A DNA stretch of 64,000 nt, taken from positions 415,458 to 479,457 of the forward strand of contig CABFPE010000050.1 in NCBI GenBank assembly GCA_900660155.1. Direction: 5' to 3'. This DNA is from Hofstenia miamia. Its lineage: Eukaryota > Xenacoelomorpha > Acoela > Hofsteniidae. The notes under the pieces are model-generated. The model was not told the origin of the DNA. It did no database searches and saw nothing but the letters and a program-made list of their open reading frames with translations. The position numbers and the translations under genes are program-made. The stretch's first letter is position 1. Every line of letters begins with the position of its first letter. Shown here in pieces: positions 1-12,029 of the stretch.

Positions 1-1035
1 TTTTGTGAGGTGGGGGTGTCCTCATAGTTGTTGACTTGAGGTTGATTATTCTTTCAAAAATTCTCGAATACAATCATCTTGAAATTAATCCTTACTCCAG
101 CTTTATAGAAAAAGTAAACGAATAACTTGGAATAAGTTCTAATTGTATGCATATTAACACTAGGGGTAGGTCACAATACAGATAAATCAAGTTACGATGG
201 ACCTGATTGAGGCCAAAACATGATAAATTAGAACAGCTTTTTTAATAAACTAAACTTTAAGAGACAAGACATGAATATTACCTCAGTTTCAGATAGCTGT
301 TGTCAGTTTTGGTAAAAATAATGATATGGTGGTGGGCAAAAGTTCTTTCCGGTCTGAGCTGAAAAGAATTCTTTGTATTTCTTCAGAACAACTTTTCTCA
401 ACTGCGGATTTGTGTTGAACAAATATCGATGCTTACTGTCTGATGAAATATTTCAAATACAATGCTGTCTCAAGAGCTGGTTGAATTGTTATTTAAGTTT
501 CATGCTTGAAATAATTTGCCTACTTTTTTGCTTTTTTTGTTCACAAACCTACCTCTACTTCACAGATAATATATGTTTCATGTAATGTAATGAAGCATAG
601 ACTCTTTTCACAAATTATATCTGTAGTAGTATTCCCAGTATTAGAAACAAACTATATGACATATTCCTTTAAATCACTTTGACCATGTTTTCACTACTGT
701 TACATTAAAGTAACAAACCGCTTTCTCCACATTTTTGAACAATTTTATTGAAGTCTGTTAAGAAATATTGAAAGCCTTTGATATAAGCACATCTATGGGT
801 TTGTATACACTCGTGAAATTTGGTAGGAATTATTAATCCTGTACATGAAATATGTAAAAATAATATTTTTTCAAGTGAATTCTGATTTTTGTAAAAAATG
901 TTTAAGTTCATAACATACCTAATGTTCAGATAATGAGTCGGTCTAATGCCCATGGTATCAACAACTGTCCTCCATTATTTTGTTTTTGGAAAAGAACAGT
1001 GTGAGCCCTGTTCAGGTGCGCGGCGCTCAATTCAG
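1..1035. other. AT-rich non-coding DNA, nothing recognised
   Basis: No exon, repeat end or RNA gene could be supported here. Short open frames are AT-driven (Phe, Leu, Ile, Lys rich) and lack family motifs. If the candidate exon that follows is real, this is upstream intron of the receptor gene. Confidence 0.4.
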
Positions 1036-1144
1036 AGGATGTCTTCATTATATATTTTAAATATTTTTGTGGAAACACCCACATATTTTGAACATTTTTC
1101 TAGTGATTATGCTGCTAGATTGGACTTCAGATTGTTCTTTTCAG
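1036..1144 (+). CDS. Candidate N-terminal exon of the Cys-loop receptor
   Basis: Seen: an open stretch from an AG (1034-1035) to a consensus-like donor GTACGT (1145-1150), reading R-M-S-S-L-Y-I-L-N-I and, further on, S-S-D-Y-A-A-R-L-D-F-R-L-F-F-S. Known: in GABA-A/glycine-type receptors the first beta strands read like V-x-V-x-x-Y-I-x-S-I ... M-D-Y-x-x-x-x-F-F-R-Q-x-W, and vertebrate genes have an intron just before W-x-D-x-R-L. The match in order and the donor in that place suggest the same segment. Strand agrees with the loop A exon at 16407. Against it: the acceptor has a poor pyrimidine tract (the exon might start further upstream, near 976), the similarity is weak, and the exon ends in phase 1 while the loop A exon starts in phase 0, so a further small exon would be needed. 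May be chance. Confidence 0.33.
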
Positions 1145-1308
1145 GTACGTGACAACACCTATGACTTCGTGCGAAGGCAAATTAACATTGAAAAGAAACA
1201 ATTTTTATGGTGTAGTTTTTCAGATTTTCATTAGCTCATGAGTTATCATTATTTAAGTAGTATTTGAAGAAGATTTTGGAAAACTTTTAGTGTTAGCCTT
1301 CCATATTA

Positions 1309-1358
<50 letters not shown>

Positions 1359-1945
1359 ATTATTATTAGCATTACTGCATGTAGATTATTTTCAAATGAT
1401 ATTTAACCAAATGTGTAAAATTTGCGACACCAAATCTCAGAAATATATAAAACTCCTAAATTGCAATAATAGGTCTAATATCACTTTAATCAACAAAAAT
1501 ATTTTAATAAATGTAATATAAAGCATGCTAATAAATTAAATTATGCGCTAATCTTATTTTACTATTGGTTTTTGAAATTTATACTTGAGGGAAATGGATA
1601 TTTGGTGATACATTACAGTTCATGAATAAATGCAAACAGAAGTTTTGAATTAAATTAAATAACAATTAATTTTTTCTCGAAGCAGACTTTACAATTGTTT
1701 ATTTAGTTCCATCATTCTAATTCCCACAGCCATAATGCATCCATTCTTTTTACTCAAGTTATTCAATATTCATTTACTTAATTTATGACAAACTTATTTT
1801 CTATCATCAAAATATGTGGGAAAATTTTCCAATTACAATATTATATTTTTAATGGTCAATATTGACTCTCTGTTGGTGTATAGCAAAGCAATGTATGGTT
1901 ATTCAAAACTCAAAATAAATAGTGAATTTTAACATTATTTTTATT
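1145..1945. other. Intron-like AT-rich DNA
   Basis: Apart from the ATT microsatellite listed separately, nothing recognisable. No exon with the W-x-D-x-R-L motif expected next in the receptor was found. Confidence 0.4.
1305..1369. repeat. (ATT)n microsatellite
   Basis: A nearly pure ATT/TTA trinucleotide run with one or two interruptions near its ends. ATT tails mark the 3' ends of some LINEs (compare 21173-21222), but no LINE coding sequence is visible beside this one. Confidence 0.9.
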
Positions 1946-2445
1946 GGGGGTTGCAAAATTTCACCCCAATCACATATCTTAAAAAATTTTTTACCGCATG
2001 ATACTTTTATTGATTTCCTGAAAAAATTGTCTTAATGTCTTTCTCCACACAGATTTATGGATGTTTTGTCAGGGATAGTACTAACATATTTTTATACTGA
2101 AATATTCATATTTAGTTCGTTTAGTTCCCCATAATGGATTTTTTGTTACAATTTGGGTAGGACAGGAGAACAAATGTATTGTTCAGTAAAATTTGTAACA
2201 CATATAGAAAAATAGCATAAATCGCATCTATTCATTTTATCTGTCCGATATTATAATAAATGGCATATTTTGCTGACTCATGTTGGAAAATGCTGACGTC
2301 AGCAAAAATATGCTAGCAGCATGCAATATCACTATTAGTATTTAATGTTATATGTTATGATATGAGAAACTACCTGCCAAATTTCAAAGTGATGGGATCC
2401 TTATTAAAGAAAATATGAAGAGGTGAAATTTTGCCCCCCCCCACC
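1946..2445. mobile_element. MITE-like element with G-rich terminal inverted repeats
   Basis: The left end reads GGGGGTTGCAAAATTTCACC and the reverse complement of the right end reads GGGGGGGGGCAAAATTTCAC, an inverted pair sharing GCAAAATTTCACC about 500 bp apart. No coding sequence lies between. The target duplication is unclear (ATTA occurs on both sides). The superfamily is not assigned. It carries a perfect Maf-type palindrome at 2291-2304. Confidence 0.55.
2291..2304. promoter_or_regulatory. Perfect C-MARE palindrome (Maf/CREB-type site)
   Basis: TGCTGACGTCAGCA is a perfect 14-bp palindrome and equals the published consensus of the CRE-type Maf recognition element; its core TGACGTCA is a CREB/ATF site. 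It lies inside the inverted-repeat element at 1946-2445. Whether any factor binds it cannot be told from sequence. Confidence 0.45.
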
Positions 2446-5400
2446 ATTAATGACTTATGCAGAAAAGCCTAATAAAAACTGAGTTAATATAAAGCTACAA
2501 TCTCTTTAAAAAATTTCACTTCCAAAAATCTAGCACTTACTATACTTAAGCATTGCACTCAATACTTTCACTGTTAGTTTCACAATCACTAAGTGGTGAT
2601 AATCTTGAAAATTTGGGACGGTTATTAAAACTAGTAGCAAGATGGATTGTTAGTAAATTGTGATATATAATCGAAGGTTTATTTAGCGATTGAAGAAATA
2701 GACTAAATAAGATGTTTGTATTAATCGCATTAGAAATGATTTCTACTTTTCAGTTATTTAAATGAAACAGAATACTTGTTAACTGTACTTTGTTCCTTTT
2801 GACCTATCCTCTAAAAAAACTTTTGCTCAGTTTAGTTCGTGATCTTAGGGATGTTTCTTTGTTACTTTCATTGTAGAAGTCAATAATAGCTCTAAATCAG
2901 TTTTTAAATTAAAATTTCTCATAAATATAGGAAATAATTTAATTGCTTTAAATTAATTTGGAAACAATTTGCAAGTTGCAAATCATAAAAATATTACTTG
3001 TTTATATTAGTGCTTATTTTTTTGAAGTTCTTGATAAGTAGATATTTAATTATAAATGCTTAGTCGTTTTCTGAACAATAATAATATAGAAAAATTTACT
3101 TTATAGTTATTTATTTTGCATATATGCATTTACTAATGCTAAAAACAATATTTTTGATAAATTTTAGAAAATAACTCTTTCCTTATGCATATTTTTTTAG
3201 AAAAAATACGGTATTTTTTTAAACTAATTTTAAAAAATGCGCATGTACTACATATACCAAATTGGAGAATTAATGTGTATTATATACTTGATTAAAATTT
3301 TAGAACCATATATTGAAAATTGAATTTGCCCTTGTATTTAATGTTCTTTGCAAATTAATTTTATCTAAATTTTACATTAAGAATTGTGACCTATTTGGGG
3401 AAAATTTTATAGGGCTAAATATCAGTAATTTAAAAGAGCAGTAATTTCCAAGATGATGGATTACTTGGTTCTGCCAAATGACAGCACATGATCCTTTAAT
3501 ATATTTATTATTCAATCCCTTAATGACAGCTGGCTAATGAGTGAATGAAAGCCACGCAATTAATCATATTTATTGCTGTCAATCACCATTTCAGACTTTT
3601 TCCGGATAAAAAATACTTAAAAGTATTCGCGATTTTAAAATTTCTTTAATAGAGGTCATTTGTCGAAAGTTTAGTGAAAACTGAAATGGAGTTAATATCA
3701 GATGTTGGCAATGCATTTGCTTGAGGGATATTTTTAGTTTTCATACTTGAATATATGTGAACTGCGATATTTACAATTGTGAATGAATTTTAAAAATGCT
3801 GCTCTGACAGAAAATTCATTTCTTGACCTACCCACCAATTCTTGTTGCGATTCCAAGATTTGCTTCAATATTCTTAGGCATTCAATTTTCTGCTCCTCGT
3901 ATCAAGGAAATTGAATAAACGCAATCGAGGATGCACGTTTGACATTTTGACGATCTGCGAAAACCAAAAACTTCTTAATGATTTCTTTGCTATGCTACCT
4001 TTTTTTGTGTTCAAAGGGTTTTTTTTCATTTAAGTAATACTAAAACACTCGTTGATACATCTTGTCATTTTTCACGACTTTTTAGGTAACAATGACTCAA
4101 ATTTTACAAACTTCATAGATAATTTAGATGTAGAGTAAAATTTGCATGAAAATACTGTTGCAAATGATTTTTAGGCCGGAGTATATTTAGCAATATGACA
4201 GCAGATTTACAGTTTGCAGATATATTTATGAGCTTGATTTTAGTTGACATTGTCTAAATTTTTTTCTATCACAATAATCATAGTTCACGATTTGTGGCCA
4301 CATCATTATACGTTAGGCATGTATACCTAAATATGCAGGTGTTTCTGTTGATATGACCTATGTTTCTACACTATTTTCTTGTAACAAAACAAATTTCCAA
4401 TTAAAACAAAGTTTGTTTTAAAATGAATAATTCAATCCTTTTTAAAGTACTCCAAATAATCACTTGTTCTAAAAAAATTATGTCATCCCTAGAAGGTCTA
4501 AAAACCGAGCTGGTGTTTATTCTCTCGAGAGATCGACAGTGATGTGACTAGCCATTGTTGTGTTTTGTTTCGAACATAAAGGTCAATATATTGAACAGCT
4601 CTTGTGAAATGTGATTCAACATCTACATGTATTTGCATAGTTTAAAAATATAGAATAATGTGTGTTTTCATTGTCACTTTGTCTTCTTCTTGCACATGCT
4701 GAAGATGGTGTAGAAAAATCCAGCAGATAAACTGAAGCACCCTGTATGCAACATCATAAGCACTAAGTAAAATATGACAATTGTCTGAAGGCCTCATGAC
4801 ATTGATTCTCTTTAGATACTTCTAAATTATTTCAGATTTGAATAAAATTATACAACCAACTGTTTTCATTGAAAGAAATATTAATCTCACTTGAGAGAAA
4901 CACTTTCAAACCTTGAATTTCTGGAACACAATACTCTACATGTAAATGTGAGGCATACTTTCCGAATCAATTAAATTTGTTTGTCATGCAAGATTATGTA
5001 AAGGAAGGTATTTGGCAAAGATCGAAGTATTGGAAAGCTTGGGTGGAAATAAAGGTGGAAATAAATTTTAAGCATGTAAATTGTATTTATGTCAATAAAT
5101 TATTTATGAAAAGCCAAGAAAACAATGTAGCACTGCATAGAACAACAGCCAATTGAGAATAATTTTACACCAAACTTCTTAATGTAGAGCACAATTTAAA
5201 AAATGAATAATTTAATAAAATCATTAGTTAAATTCATTGAATTCAAAAAGATCTTATTACTATCTGAATTGCTCGATTCATATTTAGGAATACCAATTTG
5301 TTTTCATTTGGGGAAATGTTTTTTTTAAATTTCTAGCGCTCGTCTGTGACTAAAAGTTGAAGAGTATTTGTATTATTTTACTCATATCAATATGACTTGC

Positions 5401-7496
5401 GAAGGTCTTTCCATAAATTTCATACTATGCACAAAAAGCTAAAGCCTGAGTTAACTGAGCACATTCTACGTGTATTTTAGAATTCTAAAGAATCAATCAA
5501 TAATATTACATTTGTGAAATATGCATAATTTAGTGACTATTCTCTTTTATAGATATTTTGAAATTTCAATTTTACAGCAATATAAATCTATGATGCAAAG
5601 GACATATAGACAACTCAAAATCCAATTTTGGCATTTGCTTTCTTTGTGTACATGTGTCTCTAATTTAAGCAAATAGTCTATATGGACTCCATATTATGGA
5701 GTTTTGTGAAAATGATCTTATAGAATTTCAAACATACCTCTGTGCTTAAAGCGTAGATTTCCATAAGCTAAAAAAATTGGTTTGATATTTTTTTTAAATA
5801 TACATAGCCTACCATAAAATGCGTGATGTTATATTTAAATAGTGTTTTTGATTGGTGGCCAAAGCCATTAGTGTTATCAAATCTGTGCCTAAATAAATTT
5901 GAAGACATATCAACTAGTTGCCATCCTTTTTGTCCTCAAAATGTCACAAACGGCTCAATTGATAACGATCCTGTCATAAGTAGTCTATTTTTTGCAAAAG
6001 ACACGATTTTATGTCACTTTGAGATCAATCAAAATAAAGGTATGTTCTAGGCTTTGGTGCTGTTGTTATGGAAAAAGAAAATAAAATGTGTGAATATGAA
6101 GTACTTCAAAAAATATACTTACAAAAACTAATGCTATGATCTTACTCTTCGACAATTTATGTCTAATTTCTTATCACTTCAAGACAACTAAAAAAATACA
6201 ATTGTGTTACAAAGAATAGCATGAGAAAAAGTGTATTTTTTACTTTCTATTATACTGAACCCAGAGAATCGTTATTTAGTTAATTATAGTTTCCTCAAAA
6301 ATTATATTTTTCAAGGAATTTTCTATTTTTACACAAAAATATGCAGCTATAAATGTGTAGTGAAAGTTTTCTCATTCTTCAGAACTTCAACATGTATTAA
6401 CTGCTGACATCAACCGATTATGATGGAAAAACTTGATGTAAATATTACTGTGAAGACTTTAGTTTCAATTTTCAAATTTTGGTAGAAATGCAATGAATCT
6501 GAAGATATTTTTCATACTCCAAGATTTTTCTTTATAGGCCTGATGCTCAATATCTATAGAACCGATAAGTACATTAATAAATGATGACAATATTTACTGT
6601 TCATTAATTTCATATTTAAGATTTAATCAACTCATATGTAGAGGAAATTTGCGAAATTATTAATCTAGAATTAATCTTGTAACTGTACATCTGTAGTTAA
6701 ATTTATATTTTATTACGGAATGCCTTAACCGAGCATAAAACCTTCAATTTTTTATTTTGATACATGTATGCAAACTAGTTTTAGTTAATTTATTATTGTC
6801 ATAATAACGGACTTTTATAAACTAAATTGAACTAAAAATTTCAAAACATTATTCTATTTATAAGGTAATGATAAATATTTTATGCTCTGTAACATCCATT
6901 ATAATAAATTCAGCGACTCACAATTTTTCAAAGTCACTTTTAATTAAATGCTTTGGAGTCAAGGTGATGAAAAATTGATTACCATTGTCTATGGTAATAA
7001 ATAGCGATTATGAACATTTAATGAATTTATTAAATTTTAAACACTCATGTTTTGTGGGAATCTTCAAGGAGTCTTTTGTTTTAAGTTAACTAGAAATTTT
7101 GAAATTATATGATCATCGAATTAACCTAGATATGTCCATGTACTCGATTATGGATATAAAGCTATTTCGAAATGAAACCATACATACATTAAGAACTAAA
7201 GTTACGCTATGCAGAATGCAAATTAGGTTTAATGGGAATAAGCATGCGGTGTGAGGTATGAATGCTTCTCTTAATTTCATATTTTCGCAAACTTGAAATT
7301 ATAAAAAATTGATATTTAGAAAATCAAACATTTTTAGACAAGTTTTAAAAAATGATTTCACATTTCTAAAAATATCTTAATAGAACTAATTATTTCAAAT
7401 CTTAAAATAATTACGTTACGATGTCGCTATCTCGCTAACTTTATGATACTTGCTTCTTAATTGTACACTATAAGTATGAGTAATTTCTTTATCGTC
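2446..7496. other. Five kb of AT-rich intron-like DNA without recognisable features
   Basis: Read on both strands: no exon with a family motif, no transposon protein fragment and no clear inverted-repeat pair. Open frames are short and of low complexity. Between two candidate exons of one receptor gene it would be intron. Confidence 0.4.
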
Positions 7497-7518
7497 TATA
7501 TATATATATATATATANG
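7497..7518. repeat. (TA)n microsatellite ending at a single N
   Basis: A pure TA run followed by one N at 7519. Single Ns recur in this window at places that look like contig joins. Confidence 0.9.
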
Positions 7519-7519
7519 A

Positions 7520-7735
7520 AGCATTATACTTAAAGAAATTAGAACGGACCAACATACTAAACAAGCAAATGAATACATTTCAAAGATTACATCTATTTTA
7601 AATCTTATCATATACAATTATTTTAGTTAATTATAAAGTGTAGTTTATAGTTTTGTAAAAAAATTTTCTGGGAAAATATTCTGACGATGATCAATAAAAG
7701 ATCGAAACGCGTCAAATAGTGGATTCAATTTTAAA
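7520..7735 (+). mobile_element. Possible Penelope-like element 3' remnant (fossil)
   Basis: Two (TA)n arrays bracket this segment, which contains a hammerhead-like motif (7681-7713) of the kind known from the ends of Penelope-like retroelements. No reverse transcriptase is recognisable. It also shares an exact 19-mer (TGTAGTTTATAGTTTTGTA) with the LINE 3' region near 21129. The family call rests mostly on the ribozyme-like motif and is tentative; it is a fragment and old. Confidence 0.3.
7681..7713 (+). ncRNA. Hammerhead ribozyme-like motif
   Basis: Seen: CTGACGA (fits the core CUGANGA) at 7681-7687, a short hairpin formed by GATC (7689-7692) and GATC (7700-7703), then GAAA at 7704-7707 and CGCGTC with a cleavage-type triplet GTC at 7711-7713. 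AATATT before the core and AAATAGT after it can form a weak helix I. Known: Penelope-like elements carry hammerheads with very short stem III. Odd: an unpaired U lies between the core and helix II, and stems I and III are weak, so activity is doubtful. Confidence 0.38.
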
Positions 7736-8849
7736 ATATATATATATATATATAATTAAAAAGCGAAATATTTACTAGCAGCAAATTAAAACCCATTTTA
7801 CAATGGGATAAATTTCTTGACTCTGAACGTCTCAAATCCCTAATCCGGGAATTACTGAAATTATTTTATAGAAATCTAATGTGCGTGTTATAAATCGCTT
7901 TTATCTTAAAGTCTGCTGATCAAATTTAATACCTTTAATCTATTCTAAGTTTGTAAAGAAAGATTTCTATGACATAAGAATGACTGTTCTGTGGAAAACC
8001 GTTAGACGGTGAGACAGCAGCAAATGATTCCGTAAATTTGAAATTATTTCTTGGTTTAAACTAATTTATTATTTAAGCGATGCCTATCTATAATATTTAT
8101 AGTTTTAAATTTATGGTTTATTCAATTTCAATTGAAGTGTATGCATACTTACTGCTCTATTTCGCTTGTTGAGAGTTAACCCTAAATTCTTCATTGTATA
8201 CTGTTTTGTCAACATTTACAAGCAATTTTCTAAAACTTAATTAGGAAATTTGAGAATGCTGAGATTTTTGATAAAAATTATTTCTGTGTTTTCAATGGAA
8301 AATAGGATTTTTGCAAAAACCTTAAGATTCAGGTAGTGAACTAACCTAAACCCATCTGCAATAGCGAATTAGGAAAGCTTACAATTTTCAAATTGAAATA
8401 TCACAAATTGTAAATATTGATTCTTTAGGGTAAAATTTCTTTGAAAAAAACAACGGTTGTTGGACGAAACTATAGATTTTTATCATTTTCACAAAGAATC
8501 TTCTTTAATTTCTTCAACCAATAAGTTTGAGCCTATAAAACTAGCAAGATCTACATAATAACATTTTAGATTTACTGTTTGAATGTGAGCAGTGAAACTT
8601 TAAGCTAGTTATTCAGTTTCTCACGTATTTGCAATAATCTCGATTTCGATGTTTATATATAATATTATGTTTCATAATATTATTGAATAAGTTTATGTTT
8701 AAATTTTCTTTTGTGTAAAAATACAAAAATCAATTTGTGAAGACAAAGATTCCTTTTAATGCTGCTTACAGTAGGATGCTTTTCTATGCAGAGTTGTACT
8801 TTTAAAAAAAAAATATATATATAATAGAGATTGTGTTTCTGCAAGGGAA
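7736..8849. other. AT-rich DNA, (TA)n at its start, otherwise nothing recognised
   Basis: Begins with a 20-bp (TA)n array. No exon or element ends could be supported in the remainder. Confidence 0.4.
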
Positions 8850-9372
8850 ATAACTTCCAACTTCGACTATGTAGGACCAGCTTAGAACTAAATGCAAACA
8901 AATCAAATTAAAAGATAACGAGTGAACACAGCAAATAGGAAGTTAAGCTGAAAGCAATCTTAAATCAGGTGATGTACAGAAGCAAAATACTGATCAAATG
9001 GAACATGTCAAAGCTAAAGTCAATATAATTTACACATGCATAGTGTAACTAGAGACTCTGTTTTCGATTTCCTGAAAATCATGATGCATTTTCTAAAACC
9101 CTTCGAAATTTATATCCTGGTGATGATGCCTTTCTGGTCAACTCTTCTCTATTTAACATTACAAAATAATAATCCGTGGAATGAAAAAGTGCAATATGGC
9201 CAAAATTAGGTTCATGCCATGCATGTCAAATGCGGATAGATTCAGGAGCGTCGTAAACCAATAAACTCTTGGGAGAGGTCAACTTTATTTATTTAACTGC
9301 TGAAAATATTTAAATTTCGGAATCCCACAACAGCATTGTAAATGCAAGAATAACGAAATATTGCAGCTAAAC
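8850..9372. repeat. 0.52 kb repeat unit, copy A
   Basis: Identical to 10035-10557 except for one base near 8909. It ends at a single N (9373), and its second copy starts straight after another single N (10034). A genuine tandem relation also exists, because diverged copies B (9374-9590) and D (10578-10815) follow, but near-identity of A and C with N junctions looks like an assembly duplication. No coding potential. Confidence 0.85.
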
Positions 9373-9373
9373 N

Positions 9374-9590
9374 ATTTAACATTGCAAAATATTATTCCGT
9401 GGAATGAAAAAGTGCAATAGGGCCAAAATTAGGTTCATGCCATGCATGACAAATGCGGATAAACTCTTGGGAGAGGTCAACTGTATTTATTTAACTGCTG
9501 AAAATATTTAAATTTCGGAATCCCACAACAGCATTGTAAATGCAAGAATAACGAAATATTGCAGCTAAACTCCAGTACTGATTTAGCGCT
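9374..9590. repeat. 0.52 kb repeat unit, partial copy B
   Basis: Matches the second half of copy A (from 9151) with several substitutions and a deletion of about two dozen bases. It then continues into TCCAGTACTGATTTAGCGCT, shared with the end of copy C. Confidence 0.8.
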
Positions 9591-9966
9591 ATAACATTCA
9601 TTACTGGGTTTCACGGAATACTGAATTTTACAAAAAAAGTACATAATACTCTACAATGAAAGTGTAAATGCACTAAGAAGTACTAAGAATGTCCAGGTGC
9701 ATGAAAAATCAAAATTTACATTTACAATTAAAATTTTTACTGTTTTCAGAAATACTTAGTAATTGTTGGTTGAAGACTGTTTTTCTGCCTAGTTTTAAGA
9801 AAAATTTCTTAAATTTTCAAAAATTTTCCAACAACATCACTATTATGAAGAATGTATTCTTCAGCCATTACGCAATACTGAAGTTTAAAAGCAAAGCACA
9901 TTTGTATTTTGGACATGGGGCTTTAGCATTTTTAAACAATCAGGGATTTTTGCGCGGTACTGGAGT
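9569..9966. mobile_element. Possible 0.4 kb element with 10-bp inverted ends
   Basis: ACTCCAGTAC at 9569-9578 occurs as its exact reverse complement at 9957-9966. The interior has no transposon protein. No target duplication was seen and the left end overlaps the tandem repeat, so the pair could be chance. Confidence 0.2.
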
Positions 9967-10034
9967 CGGACTGTAGTTCTCAGCAATCACTTAAATAAAT
10001 TTTGCATGCAATTGTGCATTGCAGTGTAGAAACN

Positions 10035-10577
10035 ATAACTTCCAACTTCGACTATGTAGGACCAGCTTAGAACTAAATGCAAACAAATCAAATTTAAAGA
10101 TAACGAGTGAACACAGCAAATAGGAAGTTAAGCTGAAAGCAATCTTAAATCAGGTGATGTACAGAAGCAAAATACTGATCAAATGGAACATGTCAAAGCT
10201 AAAGTCAATATAATTTACACATGCATAGTGTAACTAGAGACTCTGTTTTCGATTTCCTGAAAATCATGATGCATTTTCTAAAACCCTTCGAAATTTATAT
10301 CCTGGTGATGATGCCTTTCTGGTCAACTCTTCTCTATTTAACATTACAAAATAATAATCCGTGGAATGAAAAAGTGCAATATGGCCAAAATTAGGTTCAT
10401 GCCATGCATGTCAAATGCGGATAGATTCAGGAGCGTCGTAAACCAATAAACTCTTGGGAGAGGTCAACTTTATTTATTTAACTGCTGAAAATATTTAAAT
10501 TTCGGAATCCCACAACAGCATTGTAAATGCAAGAATAACGAAATATTGCAGCTAAACTCCAGTACTGATTTAGCGCT
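10035..10577. repeat. 0.52 kb repeat unit, copy C
   Basis: Copy A over again (one difference in 523 bp) plus the 20-bp end TCCAGTACTGATTTAGCGCT, after which the next unit begins directly. The unit period is therefore about 520 bp. Confidence 0.85.
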
Positions 10578-10815
10578 AGCTTAGAACTAAATGCAAACAA
10601 ATCAAATTTAAAGATAACGAGTGAACACAGCAAATAGGAAAATAAGCTGAAAGCATCTTAAATCAGGTGATGTACAGAAGCAAAATACTGATCAAATGGA
10701 ACATCTCAAAGCTAAAGTCAAAATAATTTACACATGCATAGTTTAACTAGAGATTCTGTTTTCGATTGCCTGAAAATCATGATACATTTTCTAAGCTCCT
10801 TCGAAATTTATAATA
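10578..10815. repeat. 0.52 kb repeat unit, partial copy D
   Basis: Matches copy A from about 8879 to 9118 with scattered substitutions and small indels, then loses similarity near CTTCGAAATTTATAATAGC. Its divergence shows that at least one tandem duplication here is real and old, unlike the A/C pair. Confidence 0.8.
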
Positions 10816-10939
10816 GCGCGATGCCACTGAGTAGGGTCCCAAATATTCAAACGACCTTTAATTTTGGGTGTGTCTACAGCTGTTTTGTCAAAATATGCAA
10901 ATTTATACCATATTTTACTAAGTAATTTTGAATTTGTTA

Positions 10940-11277
10940 CAAACTTGTCAGCAAGGCGAGCTTGAGCACTACATTGGATATACAACGAGCCCAAAACGAG
11001 CCTTTATTAATCCAAGCAAATTCATAGTTTTGTTTATTAATTTGATTATGCAGATTTTTCTGATTTTTTTATTCAATGTATCTTTTTTATAATCTTATTT
11101 TAAAATGTTTATTAAATAATAGGAAGAGCTATGTAAAAAATTATGAGAGCGCACTATTTTTAAAAGAATTTTTTAAGCTAAAACGAGCCTCATTGAAAAG
11201 TTCTTAGCAAGCCGAGCAGAAAATACTCAAAAGTAAAACGAGCCAAGCTTAAAAATTGTTGCTCGTTGACAAGTCTA
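10940..11277. mobile_element. Non-autonomous hAT MITE with 8-bp target duplication
   Basis: ATTTGTTA is present at 10932-10939 and again at 11278-11285. Between them the left end reads CAAACTTGTCAGC and the reverse complement of the right end TAGACTTGTCAACGAGC. An 8-bp duplication and short inverted ends are the hAT hallmark. The 338-bp interior is non-coding and contains repeated ACGAGCC/GGCTCG-type words in both orientations, possibly subterminal transposase sites. Confidence 0.6.
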
Positions 11278-12029
11278 ATTTGTTAACATTCAGTAAGCAA
11301 GCTCTTACAATGTTTCACTTACATATTTATTCTATGCTTTAATCCTGCCACACTTGCAAATCTGGTCATGGAATCAAAAGATATAAAATTAACTAAAATG
11401 AAACAAAGATTTCTGAAATTTGAAGAGCATTTACTTTGTAAAATTACAGAGTATATTGTTTTGTTAACTTTAAATTAACATTTCATCCATAGATTTCTAC
11501 CAAAAAGAAAGAATAGAATTGCATTGGTTAAGATATTCGCGACTACGGAAAAAATTTCATTTAATTTTCTATTATATAATTTACTCAATTATTTTAAATG
11601 ACTTGTTATTCCAGCTTAAGTGGAAAAAGAACGTCGGGAGAAATTTATTCCTACTCTGGGAGAAACATTTCAAACAACACTGACCAGTTCGCGTTTACAT
11701 AAATTTCAAAATAAATTTTGAAGATTTCAATTATTATAATTTCCACCAAAAACTTGATGATAATTTAGGATTTAAAATGAAACTTTAGGTGTTTGCCAAA
11801 ACTTAAACTCCTTATGAGTCTCTAGCAATTGCCCACACCAATAAGTATGCAATAACTTAAAACGCTTAATAATTTATTGAAATTCTGCTCATTTCCAACG
11901 CAACTCCAAAAGAAATTCAAACGGGATCTGAGATGTCAAACACAAGTGAAAATCGAAAGCGAGTGGACTTGTCCAAACCACTTGCAACATTGAGCCTAAG
12001 CAATTGTGTAGTTGGTGTTCGTCTTAAAC
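11278..12029. other. AT-rich intron-like DNA, nothing recognised
   Basis: No exon, RNA gene or element end supported on either strand. Confidence 0.4.

Noticed and set aside
946-1152. Extending the candidate N-terminal exon up to 946
   Set aside because: The upstream part (with C-E-P-C-S-G-A-R-R) does not resemble the receptor family, and the first Met is not in a signal-peptide context.
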